Source of the DNA: Rhodanobacter thiooxydans LCS2
GTDB taxonomy: Bacteria > Pseudomonadota > Gammaproteobacteria > Xanthomonadales > Rhodanobacteraceae
DNA: 64,000 nt
Reading direction: 5' to 3'
Assembly (NCBI RefSeq): GCF_000264375.1
Contig: NZ_AJXW01000011.1
Coordinates: forward strand, 1 to 64,000
This document shows, one piece after another, positions 1-8,978 of the stretch (its first letter is position 1; each line of letters starts with the position of its first letter). Made by a program: the position numbers and the translations under genes. The notes beneath the pieces were generated by a model that did not search any database, had not been told where the DNA came from, and saw only the letters and a program-made list of their open reading frames with translations.

Positions 1-16
1 CTGCGCTCACCCCAAC

Positions 17-667
17 CTACGTATGGTCGGCTGTGGTCTTGTGCTTGTACCGGCACAGGTCGCGGATTGCGCAGTGCGGGCAGTCCGGCTTGCGTGCCTT
101 GCACACGTAGCGGCCGTGCAGGATCAGCCAGTGGTGGGCGTCGTGCTTGAACTCGGCCGGCACCACCTTCTCCAGCTTGTCCTCCACCGCGCGCACGTCC
201 TTGCCCGGCGCGAGGCCAGTGCGGTTGGCGACGCGGAAGATGTGCGTGTCCACCGCGATGGTCGGCTCGCCGAAGGCGGTGTTGAGCATCACGTTGGCAG
301 TCTTGCGACCAACTCCGGGCAGCGCTTCCAGCGCCTCGCGCGTGCGCGGCACCTCGCCGCCGTGCTGCTCGATCAGCAGCCGGCACAGCGCGATCACGTT
401 CTTCGCCTTGGCGTTGAACAGGCCGATCGTGCTGATGTACTTCTTCAGCCCTTCCTCGCCCAGCGCGAGGATCGCCTGCGGTGTGTTCGCCACCGGGTAG
501 AGCTTGCGGGTAGCCTTGTTCACGCCCACGTCGGTGGCCTGCGCGGACAGCACCACGGCCACCAGCAGCTCGAACGGGGTGGAGTAGGCGAGTTCGGTGG
601 TGGGATGCGGGTTCAGCTCGCGCAGGCGGGTGAACAGCTCGACCACGTCGGCGCGTTTCATGGGCAT
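17..667 (-). CDS. nth: Endonuclease III (DNA glycosylase/AP lyase)
   Basis: Base-excision repair enzyme that removes oxidised pyrimidines and nicks abasic sites. The 216-residue product has the helix-hairpin-helix LPGVGRKTA at 116-124 with the catalytic lysine K122, and D140 in the following VDTHIFR segment. C189, C196, C199 and C205 form the C-X6-C-X2-C-X5-C [4Fe-4S] cluster. Length and motifs match the family fully. A second in-frame ATG two codons downstream (MKRADV) is an equally possible start. It lies downstream of metG and the RnfB-like gene on the same strand, with a dispersed palindromic repeat in the 115-bp gap before it. Confidence 0.96.
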   Translation of the reverse strand: MPMKRADVVELFTRLRELNPHPTTELAYSTPFELLVAVVLSAQATDVGVNKATRKLYPVANTPQAILALGEEGLKKYISTIGLFNAKAKNVIALCRLLIEQHGGEVPRTREALEALPGVGRKTANVMLNTAFGEPTIAVDTHIFRVANRTGLAPGKDVRAVEDKLEKVVPAEFKHDAHHWLILHGRYVCKARKPDCPHCAIRDLCRYKHKTTADHT

Positions 668-782
668 GGTGAGACACCCGGCATGCCAGCGAAAGCTGGC
701 ATCCAGCGCCTTGCCGCTGCCCGCAGCCGGAAGTCACTGGATTCCAGCTTGCGCTGGAACGACGATGTGCGGCGCTGCGTTT
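668..782. repeat. Dispersed palindromic repeats between rnfB and nth
   Basis: The gap holds two short hairpins of one family. The first is ATGCCAGC (683-690), loop GAAA, GCTGGCAT (695-702). The second is TTCCAGC (742-748), loop TTGC, GCTGGAA (753-759). A longer, perfect member of the family lies between hisF and hisI at 52867-52898. No open reading frame or promoter is evident here, so nth is probably co-transcribed through the repeat. Confidence 0.7.
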
Positions 783-1385
783 TCATGGCGACTTGTCCTG
801 CTTCGCGCGGGCGCGGGCCAGCGCGGCCAGCACCGGGTTGCTGGATGCGGCGGCATCCACTGCTGTCTTGCGCATGGCCAGTTCTGCCTCGCGCTCGGCC
901 GCTTCGCGCGCCAGTCGCGCCTCGCGGCGCTGGAAATGTCCGCGCGCCGCGTCGGCGTGCGCCTGGTCGATCTGTTCCATCGGCATCGGCTCCAGCACGA
1001 TGCAGTCGACCGGACAGGCCGGCACGCACAGTTCGCAGCCGGTGCAGTCGTCGGCGAGCACGGTGTGCATCAGCTTCGACGCGCCCACGATCGCGTCGAC
1101 CGGGCAGGCCTGGATGCACTTGGTGCAGCCGATGCAGTCGGCTTCGACGATGCGCGCCAGCATGCGCGGCTTCTCCACGCCGCAGGCGGGGTCCAGCGGC
1201 AGCAAGGGTCGATCCAGCAGCGCCGCCAGCTTCGCGATGCCGGTCGTACCGCCGGGCGGGCAGCGGTTGATCGGCGCCTCGCCACGCGCGATCGCCTCCG
1301 CATACGGCCGGCAGCCGTGGTAGCCGCACTGCTCGCATTGCGTCTGCGGCAGCAGGGCATCGATGCGGTCGGCGAGGTCGGTCAT
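783..1385 (-). CDS. rnfB: RnfB-type ferredoxin / electron transport protein
   Basis: Iron-sulfur protein of the RnfB family. From the start at MTDLADRID (1385; 200 residues) C17, C20, C25 and C42 form the Fe-S cluster typical of RnfB. Two bacterial ferredoxin motifs ([12 protein letters not shown] and [12 protein letters not shown]) follow, then an Ala/Arg-rich charged tail. The N-terminal membrane anchor of true RnfB subunits is absent, and no rnfA, C, D, G or E is nearby. It is therefore probably a soluble electron carrier, not part of a complete Rnf complex in this locus. An upstream in-frame ATG at 1424 would add 13 unconvincing residues. Next to nth, as rsx genes are in E. coli. Confidence 0.85.
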   Translation of the reverse strand: MTDLADRIDALLPQTQCEQCGYHGCRPYAEAIARGEAPINRCPPGGTTGIAKLAALLDRPLLPLDPACGVEKPRMLARIVEADCIGCTKCIQACPVDAIVGASKLMHTVLADDCTGCELCVPACPVDCIVLEPMPMEQIDQAHADAARGHFQRREARLAREAAEREAELAMRKTAVDAAASSNPVLAALARARAKQDKSP

Positions 1386-1486
1386 GGGAGCAGGAAGTAG
1401 GGAATGGGAAATAGGGAAGAGCAAAGAGCGCGGTGCGGCAGGCTGGCGGCTTTTCTATTCCCTATTATCTATTTCCTTCTCCCTGC

Positions 1487-3622
1487 CTAACGCACGCTGG
1501 CGCCAGGCTGCGCGCCCGGGTCGGCGTCGAGCAGGAACAGGTCGCTGCCGCCGTCGCCGGCGCTGAGGATCATGCCCTCGGAGAGGCCGAAGCGCATCTT
1601 GCGCGGGGCGAGGTTGGCGATGAACACCACGTTGCGGCCGACCAGCTTTTCCGGCTCGGCGTAGGCAGCGCGGATGCCGGAGAAGATCTGCCGGGTGCCC
1701 AGTGCGCCGGCATCGAGTTCGAAGCGCAGCAGCTTGTCCGAGCCGTCCACGAACCCGCAGGCGATGACCTTGCCGATGCGCAGGTCCAGCCTGGCGAAGT
1801 CGTCGATGCCGATGGTGTCGGGAGTCGGGACTCGGGATGACCCGACATTCGTCGCTTGAGAGCCGGGATTCGGCGCAGCGGGTGCGGTCGGCGTGGCGGT
1901 GTCGTTCATGGCTTTTTTCTTTTTCGGGGCGGCGGGGGCGGCGGCCGGTGCGCCCAGCGAATCCTTCGATGCTTCGATCATCGCCTCGATGCGCTTGGGA
2001 TCGATGCGGCCGAGCAGCGGCTCGAACGTGTTGATGGCGTGGTTGCGCAGGCCGGCGCGGGCGTCGTCGAAGTCGGCGATCGGCGCGGCCAGGAATCGTT
2101 CGGCGGCGGCCGCGGTGATCGGCAGGATCGGCTTGAGCATGCCGGTCAGCAGGCGGAACGCGGTCAGCGCGAACGAGCACACCTGGTGCAGCTCGTCGCG
2201 CCGGCTCTCGTCCTTGGCCATCGCCCATGGCGCCTTGGCGGCGATGTGACCGTTGACCAGGTCGGCCATCAGCACGAAGCGGCGGGTGACCTCGGCGAAC
2301 TCGCCGCTGTCGTACAGCGCGGCGATGCCGTCGTAGTGTTCCAGCAGGGTGTTCCACAGCGCGGTTTCCTCCGCGCTGAACTGGGGCGCCAGGCGGCCGC
2401 CGAAATACTTGTGCACGAAGCCGGCGGTGCGGCTGGCGATGTTCACCCACTTGCCGACCAAGTGCGAATTGACGCGCTCCTCGAACGCCTTGAGGTCGAG
2501 GTCCACGTCGACCGGTGCGTCGCTAAGCATGCTGGCGAAGTAATAGCGCAGGAACCCCGGGTGCAGGCCGGCGTCCAGGTAGGTGCGCGCCTGGATGAAG
2601 GTGCCGCGCGACTTGGACATCTTCGCGCCGTTCACCGTGAGGTAGCCGTTGACGTGCAGCGCGGTGGGCACGCGCATCTGCGCGCCATGCAGCATCGCCG
2701 GCCAGAACAGGCCGTGGAAATTGATGATGTCCTTGCCGATGAAGTGGTGCATCTCGGCGCTGCTGCCGGGGGCGAGGAAGTCGTCGAACTTCAGGCGGGT
2801 GCGGTCGCACAGCGCCTTGAAGCTGGCCAGGTAGCCGACCGGCGCGTCCAGCCACACGTAGAAGAACTTGCCCGGCGCGTCGGGGATCGGGAAGCCGAAA
2901 TAGGGAGCGTCGCGCGAGATGTCCCAGTCCCGCAGGCCGCCGTCCAGCCATTCGCGCAGCTTCGCCGCGACGCCGCTGTTGGCCACCGGCTTGCCGTGGG
3001 TGAGCTTGCCGGCGAACCAGTCGCGCAGCAGCCCCTCGAACTTGCCCAGTTCGAAGAAGTAGTGCTCCGAGTCGCGCAGCACCGGCGTGGCGCCGGACAT
3101 CACCGAGTACGGGTTGAGCAGGTCGGTCGGCGCATAGGTGGCGCCGCAATGCTCGCAGTTGTCGCCGTACTGATCCGGCGTGCCGCAGTTCGGGCACACG
3201 CCCTTGATGTAGCGGTCCGGCAGGAACATCTGCTTTTCCGGATCGAACAGCTGCTGGATCTTGCGCCTGGCGATATAGCCGCCGTCGCGCAGGCGCGTGT
3301 AGATCAGCGTCGCCAGCTCGCGGTTCTCTTCCGAATGGGTGGTGTGGTACTGGTCGAAGTCCACGCCGAACGCGGCGAAGTCCGCCTCGTGGCCCTCGCG
3401 GATGCCGGCGATGAAGGCCTCGGGCGTCATGCCGGCCTTCTCCGCGGCCAGCATGATCGGCGTGCCGTGCGCATCGTCGGCGCACACGTAGACCACCTTG
3501 TTGCCGCTCATCCGTTGCGCGCGTACCCAGATGTCGGCCTGGATGTAGCCCAGCAGATGGCCCATGTGCAGCGGGCCGTTGGCGTAGGGAAGGGCGTTGG
3601 TGACGAGCAGGCGGCGACTCAT
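1487..3622 (-). CDS. metG: Methionyl-tRNA synthetase
   Basis: Class I aminoacyl-tRNA synthetase charging tRNA-Met. The 711-residue product starts MSRRLLVTNALPYANG. It carries the HIGH-type signature HMGH at 19-22, a zinc knuckle with two CxxC pairs (CPNCG and CEHCG) near 145-160, KMSKS near 333, and a C-terminal tRNA-binding/dimerisation domain from about residue 605 (DFARLDLRIGKVI). The reading frame stays open upstream to 4360, but that extension overlaps the divergent MFS gene and lacks family similarity, so the start at 3622 is chosen. The linker before the last domain is Ala/Pro-rich, and its DNA contains an inverted repeat at 1816-1847. Confidence 0.97.
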   Translation of the reverse strand: MSRRLLVTNALPYANGPLHMGHLLGYIQADIWVRAQRMSGNKVVYVCADDAHGTPIMLAAEKAGMTPEAFIAGIREGHEADFAAFGVDFDQYHTTHSEENRELATLIYTRLRDGGYIARRKIQQLFDPEKQMFLPDRYIKGVCPNCGTPDQYGDNCEHCGATYAPTDLLNPYSVMSGATPVLRDSEHYFFELGKFEGLLRDWFAGKLTHGKPVANSGVAAKLREWLDGGLRDWDISRDAPYFGFPIPDAPGKFFYVWLDAPVGYLASFKALCDRTRLKFDDFLAPGSSAEMHHFIGKDIINFHGLFWPAMLHGAQMRVPTALHVNGYLTVNGAKMSKSRGTFIQARTYLDAGLHPGFLRYYFASMLSDAPVDVDLDLKAFEERVNSHLVGKWVNIASRTAGFVHKYFGGRLAPQFSAEETALWNTLLEHYDGIAALYDSGEFAEVTRRFVLMADLVNGHIAAKAPWAMAKDESRRDELHQVCSFALTAFRLLTGMLKPILPITAAAAERFLAAPIADFDDARAGLRNHAINTFEPLLGRIDPKRIEAMIEASKDSLGAPAAAPAAPKKKKAMNDTATPTAPAAPNPGSQATNVGSSRVPTPDTIGIDDFARLDLRIGKVIACGFVDGSDKLLRFELDAGALGTRQIFSGIRAAYAEPEKLVGRNVVFIANLAPRKMRFGLSEGMILSAGDGGSDLFLLDADPGAQPGASVR

Positions 3623-3809
3623 GGCGGCGTTCGGTCGAAATGACTGCGGATTATGCCACGCCGCCGCCGCGGCATGGCCGGCACGCTCGGCAGGGCAAGG
3701 TTTCGGCGATCCGGGCCGACCGTCCGGACGGACGGAATGGACGTGCGTGGATTGCGCATTCATGCGTGTTTGTGTACGTTTTTGCGTATTGAATCGCAGG
3801 ACCACGATC

Positions 3810-4976
3810 GTGCAGTACGGCGACAGTTCCCCGGCGGGTGGTGCGCGCAGCGGATTGGCCAGGGCCATCCTTGCGACCCGCCTGATCTTCCTGGTCTCCG
3901 GCATCGGCATGGCTGCGTGGGCGCCAATGGTGCCGTACGCGAAGGCGCGGCTGGGCCTGGACGAGGCCCAGCTCGGCCTGTTGTTACTTGCTTTCGGCGG
4001 CGGTTCGATGGCCTCGATGCCGCTGGTCGGCTGGCTCACCCACCGCTTCGGCAGCCGCCGGGTGATCGGCGTCGGCGGCCTGCTGCTGTGCCTGGCGCTG
4101 CCGCTGCTGGCGACAGCACCAGGCGTGGCCAGCCTGGCGTTCGGACTGGCGTACTTCGGTGCCGCGCTGGGCGCGGTGGACGTGGCGATGAACGCGCATG
4201 CGGTGGAAGTGGAGCGCCGCGACGGCCGTCCACTGATGTCGGGTTTCCATGGCCTGTTCAGCATCGGCGGCCTGGGCGGGGCGGCCGGCATGAGCCTGCT
4301 GCTCGCACTGGGCCTGCCGCTCGCCACGGCGGCCGTCGCCATCTCCCTGCTGCTGGCCATTGTGGTGGCGAGTCAATGGCCCCGTCTGCTCGACGGGACA
4401 GGTGAAACCGCCGGGCGCGCGGCGGCACTCGGCATGCCGCGCGGCGTCGTGCTGCTGCTGGGCCTGCTGTGCTTCGTCAGCTTCCTCGCCGAGGGCGCAA
4501 TGCTGGACTGGAGCGCGGTGTTCCTGCGCGAGTTCCGCGGTTTCCCGGCGGCGTCGGCGGGCATCGGCTACGCCGCCTTCTCGGTGGCGATGGCGCTGGG
4601 CCGGCTCAGCGGCGATCGCGTCGTAGCGCGTTACGGCCCGGTATGGACGGTGCGCATCGGCGCCTGCATCGCGGCGGCGGGTTTCCTGCTGGCGTCGACG
4701 CTGGCTTGGCCGGGTGCGGCGCTGCTCGGCTTCGTGCTGGTGGGGCTGGGCGCAGCCAACATCGTGCCGGTGATGTTCGGTGCGGCCGGGCGCCTGCCCG
4801 GCACCTCGCCGGGCGTGGCCATCGCCACGGTGACCACGCTGGGTTATGCCGGCCTGCTCAGCGGCCCGGCGCTGATCGGTTTCCTCGCCCAGGCCAGCTC
4901 GCTGGCGGTGGCGCTGGCGGCGGTGGCCGGCCTGCTGCTGCTGACCGCTGCCTCGGCAAGGTTGGTGCGACCATGA
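3810..4976 (+). CDS. MFS transporter (YbjJ/fucose-permease-like)
   Basis: Inner-membrane transporter of the major facilitator superfamily with about 12 hydrophobic segments over 388 residues. The first helix begins after ILATRLIFLVSGIGMAAWAP, and the loop sequence GWLTHRFGSRRV fits the conserved MFS cytoplasmic loop between helices 2 and 3. The GTG at 3810 follows AGGA by about 8 nt and is preferred. Other in-frame starts exist upstream (ATG about 48 bp before, TTG at 3789). Substrate unknown. Its stop overlaps the ATG of the HAD gene (ATGA), and the DeoR gene follows. This resembles the E. coli ybjI-ybjJ pairing of a HAD phosphatase with an MFS protein, and suggests transport of a sugar or polyol (inference). 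Confidence 0.85.
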   Translation: MQYGDSSPAGGARSGLARAILATRLIFLVSGIGMAAWAPMVPYAKARLGLDEAQLGLLLLAFGGGSMASMPLVGWLTHRFGSRRVIGVGGLLLCLALPLLATAPGVASLAFGLAYFGAALGAVDVAMNAHAVEVERRDGRPLMSGFHGLFSIGGLGGAAGMSLLLALGLPLATAAVAISLLLAIVVASQWPRLLDGTGETAGRAAALGMPRGVVLLLGLLCFVSFLAEGAMLDWSAVFLREFRGFPAASAGIGYAAFSVAMALGRLSGDRVVARYGPVWTVRIGACIAAAGFLLASTLAWPGAALLGFVLVGLGAANIVPVMFGAAGRLPGTSPGVAIATVTTLGYAGLLSGPALIGFLAQASSLAVALAAVAGLLLLTAASARLVRP

Positions 4977-5602
4977 GTGCGCCGCGCTTCGACACCGTAG
5001 TGTTCGACTTCGGCGGCGTGCTGCTGGACTGGAACCCGCGCCATCTGTATCGCCGGTTGTTCGATGACGAGGCGGCGATGGAGCGCTTCCTGGCCGAGGT
5101 CTGCACCGCACACTGGAACGAGCAGCAGGATGCGGGACGCCCCTGGCATGAGGCGATCGCCTCGCTCGGCACGCAGTATCCGCAACATGCCGCGCTGATC
5201 GCCGCCTACCGCGAGCGCTGGGACGAGATGCTGCGCGGGCCGATCGAAGGCACCGTGGCGATCCTCGGCGAATTGCGCACACGCGGCGTGCCGCTGTACG
5301 CGCTGACCAACTGGTCGCAGGAAACCTTTCCGCTGGCGCGGCAACGCTACGCCTTCATGGACGCCTTCCGCGGCATTGTGGTGTCGGGCGAGGAGCGCTT
5401 GATCAAGCCCGATCCGGCGATTTTCCGCGTGCTGCTGTCGCGCCATGGCCTGGATGCCGCGCGCACGGTGTTCATCGACGACGCGCCGCGCAATGTCGAA
5501 GCCGCCGCGGCGCTGGGCATGCACGCGCTGCACTTCCGCGATCCCGCTACCTTGCGCGCGGAACTGTGCCGCGCGGGCCTGCTGGAGGCGGCACATGGCT
5601 AG
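4973..5602 (+). CDS. HAD-superfamily hydrolase (YihX-like phosphatase)
   Basis: Haloacid-dehalogenase-fold hydrolase of 209 residues, probably acting on a sugar phosphate or other small phosphoester. Motif I is VVFDFGGVLLDW with nucleophile D12. Motif II is the LTNWS segment, motif III the lysine in LIKPDP, and motif IV FIDDAPRNVEAA. The glycine at the usual second motif-I acid position is shared with YihX-type glucose-1-phosphatases and haloacid dehalogenases. It overlaps the MFS gene by 4 bp and the DeoR gene by 8 bp, so all three are translationally coupled. Confidence 0.88.
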   Translation: MSAPRFDTVVFDFGGVLLDWNPRHLYRRLFDDEAAMERFLAEVCTAHWNEQQDAGRPWHEAIASLGTQYPQHAALIAAYRERWDEMLRGPIEGTVAILGELRTRGVPLYALTNWSQETFPLARQRYAFMDAFRGIVVSGEERLIKPDPAIFRVLLSRHGLDAARTVFIDDAPRNVEAAAALGMHALHFRDPATLRAELCRAGLLEAAHG

Positions 5603-6392
5603 GCTGACGCGGCCCGGCGAGCTGCTGCCGCAGGAGCGCCAGCGCGAGATCCTGCAGCGGCTGCGCAGCCGCGGACGGGTGGTGGCGGCGGAGCTGGCGG
5701 CGGAGTTGGTGGCGTCGGAGGATTCGATCCGCCGCGACCTGCGCGAGCTGGCCGCGCAGGGTCTGTGCAAGCGCGTCTACGGTGGCGCGCTGCCGCTCTC
5801 GGCCGCCGTCGCGCCATTGAAGCAGCGGCGCGGCGAGCAGGTCGGCCGCAAGCTGGCGCTGGCGCGCAAGGCGGTGAGCCTGGTGCGTCCGGGACAGGTA
5901 CTGCTGATCGACGCCGGCTCCACCAACGCCGCGATCGCCGCGACCCTGCCCGAGCGGATGGGCCTCACCGTGGTCACCAACGCGCCGGACATCGCGCTGG
6001 CGCTGATCGAGCGCGAAGGTTTCGAGATCCTGCTGCTGGGCGGCCGCATCGACCCGCGGATCGGCGGTGCGGTGGGTGCGCAGCCCCTGCAGGAGCTGCA
6101 GCGCGTGCGCGCCGACCTGTGTTTCCCCGGTGCCTGCGCCATCGACGCGGGCACTGGCCTGTGGGGTTTCGACAGCGAGGAGTCGCTGCTGAAGCGGGCG
6201 ATGGTCGAGGCCAGCGGCGAGACCGTGGTGGTAGCCACCAGCGACAAGCTGGGTACGGTGGCCACGCACCGCATCGCACCCATCGAGGAGGTGCAGCACC
6301 TGGTGCTCGAGCATGCCGTCGGGCGCCAGGCACGCGCCGCGTTCAGCGCGCGCGGCGTCAGCGTGCACCGCGCCGAGCCGGCGGCTGACTGA
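5595..6392 (+). CDS. DeoR/GlpR-family transcriptional regulator
   Basis: DNA-binding repressor of 265 residues. The N-terminal winged HTH covers about residues 10-65 (RQREILQRL... then SIRRDLRELAAQGLCKRVYGGA, the standard DeoR recognition region). The DeoR sensor domain follows (LIDAGSTNAAIA, VTNAPDIALAL, LGGRIDP, CAIDAGTGLWGFDSEE), and such domains bind phosphorylated sugars. Its position as last gene of the MFS-HAD-DeoR operon suggests it controls that operon and senses the transported sugar phosphate. The ligand cannot be deduced from sequence. Confidence 0.9.
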   Translation: MARLTRPGELLPQERQREILQRLRSRGRVVAAELAAELVASEDSIRRDLRELAAQGLCKRVYGGALPLSAAVAPLKQRRGEQVGRKLALARKAVSLVRPGQVLLIDAGSTNAAIAATLPERMGLTVVTNAPDIALALIEREGFEILLLGGRIDPRIGGAVGAQPLQELQRVRADLCFPGACAIDAGTGLWGFDSEESLLKRAMVEASGETVVVATSDKLGTVATHRIAPIEEVQHLVLEHAVGRQARAAFSARGVSVHRAEPAAD

Positions 6393-6404
6393 GCGGCCAC
6401 ACGT

Positions 6405-6439
6405 GAAAACGCCCCGCACCGGCGGGCGGTGCGGGGCGT
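6405..6439 (-). terminator. Rho-independent terminator for the DUF2147 gene
   Basis: A perfect 12-bp stem, ACGCCCCGCACC (6409-6420) with GGTGCGGGGCGT (6428-6439), and a 7-nt loop. On the minus strand the stem is followed by TTTT, so it mainly serves the minus-strand gene ending at 6463. It may also stop the convergent deoR-like operon. Confidence 0.85.
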
Positions 6440-6462
6440 CGGGTCAGGCGTGAAGGTGGGGG

Positions 6463-6927
6463 TCAGTCCTGGCGTTCCCAGATCTGCGAGCGGCCGAGCA
6501 AGGCGAAGCCGATGTAGCCGTGCACGTCGAGCTTGCTGCCGCCGTCCACCAGTTTGAGCTTCACCTTGTAGACCTTGCCATTCTTCGGGTCGAGGATCTT
6601 GCCGCCACTCCATTCGTCGCCATCCTGGCTGACGCCCCACATGAAGGTCATGCCCACGATCGGCTGGTTCTTGCGCTCGCCGTCGCACTTGGTGCAGACC
6701 GGATGCTCGCCGTCGCGCGCCACGTCCTCGGGCGTACGGTTCAGCAACTGCATGATCTTCGCCTGGTACTCGCCGTTGTGCTCGGTGATCTCGACGATTG
6801 ACTTCGGCTGGTGGGTGCTGTCGTCGATGGTCTTCCAGGTGCCGACCGGGGTGTCGTTGGCGGCCAGCGCTGCGCCGGCGGCCAGCAGCAGGCCGGCGGC
6901 GAAGGTGAGACGAACTGCTTGCTTCAT
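6463..6927 (-). CDS. DUF2147-type secreted protein
   Basis: A 154-residue exported protein. A signal peptide covers about residues 1-23 (MKQAVRLTFAAGLLLAAGAALA), then comes the DUF2147 fold beginning TPVGTWKTIDD. Family features visible are the GTW motif, the central segment with HPVCTKCDGERKNQPIVGM, and the closing GYIGFALLGRSQIWERQ. The start is fixed by GGAGGA just upstream on the minus strand. Function unknown in the family; periplasmic location is inferred. It has its own terminator and is divergent from mrp. Confidence 0.85.
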   Translation of the reverse strand: MKQAVRLTFAAGLLLAAGAALAANDTPVGTWKTIDDSTHQPKSIVEITEHNGEYQAKIMQLLNRTPEDVARDGEHPVCTKCDGERKNQPIVGMTFMWGVSQDGDEWSGGKILDPKNGKVYKVKLKLVDGGSKLDVHGYIGFALLGRSQIWERQD

Positions 6928-7086
6928 GGGTGCTCCTCCCGTACGAAAGCGTATGGGGTGAGGCTGGCGGGCTGGCGCGGCGCCGTCAAGCTGCATTGCG
7001 CCAAGCCCGTCGCTGACCTGGATCAGCGGGGCCGCAGCGGCGGGCTGGCATAATGTCAGCCCCGCAAACGCTCCCGATACCGAACC

Positions 7087-8181
7087 ATGACCCAGGCCAA
7101 CGAAGCCCTGGTCCGCCAGATCCTTGGCGGCCTCATCGACACCCATACCGGCGCGCCGCTGGCCGAGGCGCTGCGTGCGGTCGGCGTGGACGGAACGAAG
7201 GTGTCGGTGGACCTGCAACTGGGCTACCCGGCCGCCGGCGCTGTCGACGCCATCGCCGCGCGCGTGCGCCAGGCGCTGCAGGATCATCCGGCGATCGACT
7301 CCGCGGTCGTCTCGATCACCAGCCGCATCCACGTGCACAAGGTGCAGGGCACGCTGGGGCCGCTGCCGAACGTGAAGAACATCATCGTGGTAGCTTCCGG
7401 CAAGGGCGGCGTGGGCAAGTCCACGGTGTCGGCGAACCTGGCGCTGGCGCTGCAGGCCGAGGGCGCGAAGGTCGGCGTGATGGACGCGGACATCTATGGT
7501 CCGAGCCAGCCAACCATGCTCGGCGTGCACGGCAAGCCGGCCTCGCCGGATGGCAAGAGCATCATCCCGATGCAGGCGCACGGCATGCCGGTGATGTCGA
7601 TCGGCTTCCTGGTGGAGGAGGACACGCCGATGATCTGGCGCGGTCCGATGGTCACCCAGGCGATGATGCAATTGCTCAACGACACGCGCTGGGAACAGCT
7701 CGACTACCTGATCGTCGACCTGCCGCCGGGTACCGGCGACATCCAGCTCACGCTGTCGCAGAAGGTACCGGTGGCTGGCGCGGTGATCGTCACCACGCCG
7801 CAGGACATCGCCCTGCTGGATGCGCGCAAGGCGCTGAAGATGTTCGAGAAGGTCGAGGTGCCGGTGCTGGGCGTGGTGGAGAACATGGCCACCCACGTCT
7901 GCTCGAACTGCGGCCACGAGGAGAACATCTTCGGCGAGGGCGGCGGCGAGCGCATGGCCACGCAGTACGGCGCGGCCTATCTCGGCTCGTTGCCGCTGGA
8001 CATCCGCATCCGCGAGCAGACCGACGGCGGCAACCCCACGGTGGCGGCGATCCCCGACTCCGACCTCGCCAAGCGTTATCGCGAGATCGCCCGCAACGTG
8101 GCCGGCCGGCTGTCGCGGCAGCCGCGCAACAAGTCGCTGGGGCTGGGCAAGATCGTGGTGCAGGGCGTGCCGGCCGCATGA
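7087..8181 (+). CDS. mrp: Mrp/ApbC family P-loop ATPase, Fe-S cluster carrier
   Basis: Iron-sulfur cluster carrier ATPase (Mrp/NBP35 family), 364 residues. An N-terminal MIP18/DUF59-like domain spans about 1-90. A deviant Walker A GKGGVGKS follows at about 105-112, then the switch segment MDADIYGPSQPTML and the Walker B region LIVDLPPGTGD. The conserved CxxC (CSNC) near 272-275 binds the bridging cluster between two subunits. A CATAAT hexamer at 7049-7054 is a possible -10 element. In E. coli mrp is divergent from metG; here the two are in the same neighbourhood, separated by four genes. Confidence 0.95.
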   Translation: MTQANEALVRQILGGLIDTHTGAPLAEALRAVGVDGTKVSVDLQLGYPAAGAVDAIAARVRQALQDHPAIDSAVVSITSRIHVHKVQGTLGPLPNVKNIIVVASGKGGVGKSTVSANLALALQAEGAKVGVMDADIYGPSQPTMLGVHGKPASPDGKSIIPMQAHGMPVMSIGFLVEEDTPMIWRGPMVTQAMMQLLNDTRWEQLDYLIVDLPPGTGDIQLTLSQKVPVAGAVIVTTPQDIALLDARKALKMFEKVEVPVLGVVENMATHVCSNCGHEENIFGEGGGERMATQYGAAYLGSLPLDIRIREQTDGGNPTVAAIPDSDLAKRYREIARNVAGRLSRQPRNKSLGLGKIVVQGVPAA

Positions 8182-8316
8182 CGGCGCTGGGCATCCCGGC
8201 CGGGATCCCGCGGCTGGCATGAGGCCCCGCGGCTGGCGCGGCGGCGCCCGAACCATGTATTTTTGCCGCTTTGCGCCCGGCCCGACCGGGCGCCGCCGCT
8301 ACCGACCGGAGACCGC

Positions 8317-8883
8317 GTGAGCATCAAACCCGACAAGTGGATCCGCCGCATGGCCGAAAGCCACGGCATGATCGAGCCATTCGAACCCGGCCAGATCAAG
8401 CTGCGCGACGACATCAAGCTGATTTCCTACGGAACCTCCAGCTACGGCTACGACGTGCGCTGCGCGCGCGAGTTCAAGATCTTCACCAACATCAACTCCA
8501 CCATCGTCGACCCCAAGTCGTTCGACCCGACCAGCTTCGTCGACGTCGAGGCGGACGTGTGCATCATCCCGCCCAACTCGTTCGCGCTGGCGCGCACGGT
8601 GGAGTACTTCCGCATCCCGCGCAAGGTGCTCACCATCTGCCTCGGGAAGAGCACCTACGCGCGCTGCGGCATCATCGTCAACGTGACTCCGCTGGAGCCG
8701 GAGTGGGAAGGTCATGTGACGCTGGAGTTCTCCAACACCACGCCGCTGCCCGCGAAAATCTACGCCAACGAGGGCGTGGCGCAGATGCTGTTCCTCGAAT
8801 CCGATGAGGAATGCGAGACCAGCTACAAGGACCGTGGCGGCAAGTACCAGGGCCAGCAGGGCGTGACTCTGCCGCGCACCTGA
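8317..8883 (+). CDS. dcd: dCTP deaminase
   Basis: Deaminates dCTP to dUTP for thymidylate synthesis. The 188-residue product starts at a GTG ([19 protein letters not shown]). It contains the family core [10 protein letters not shown], then [11 protein letters not shown] and [17 protein letters not shown], which holds the catalytic glutamate region, and ends [13 protein letters not shown]. Length is normal for the family. GGAGACC lies shortly before the GTG. It follows mrp by 135 bp on the same strand. Confidence 0.95.
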   Translation: MSIKPDKWIRRMAESHGMIEPFEPGQIKLRDDIKLISYGTSSYGYDVRCAREFKIFTNINSTIVDPKSFDPTSFVDVEADVCIIPPNSFALARTVEYFRIPRKVLTICLGKSTYARCGIIVNVTPLEPEWEGHVTLEFSNTTPLPAKIYANEGVAQMLFLESDEECETSYKDRGGKYQGQQGVTLPRT

Positions 8884-8978
8884 TTGTTCCCCTGAACGGG
8901 TGGCGCAGGACGCTGCCCACGATCATGGCCGGGCGCTACACTCGCCTGGCGCACCGACCAGTTTTCCAGGAGACACCG

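Noticed and set aside
23-1270. Long plus-strand open frame of 415 codons antisense to nth and rnfB
   Set aside because: It is composed of Arg/Pro/Ala/His-rich sequence typical of GC-rich antisense frames, and the minus-strand genes nth and rnfB are certain.
1856-3643. 595-codon plus-strand frame antisense to metG
   Set aside because: It mirrors the codon bias of metG and has no recognisable domain; metG has all synthetase signatures.
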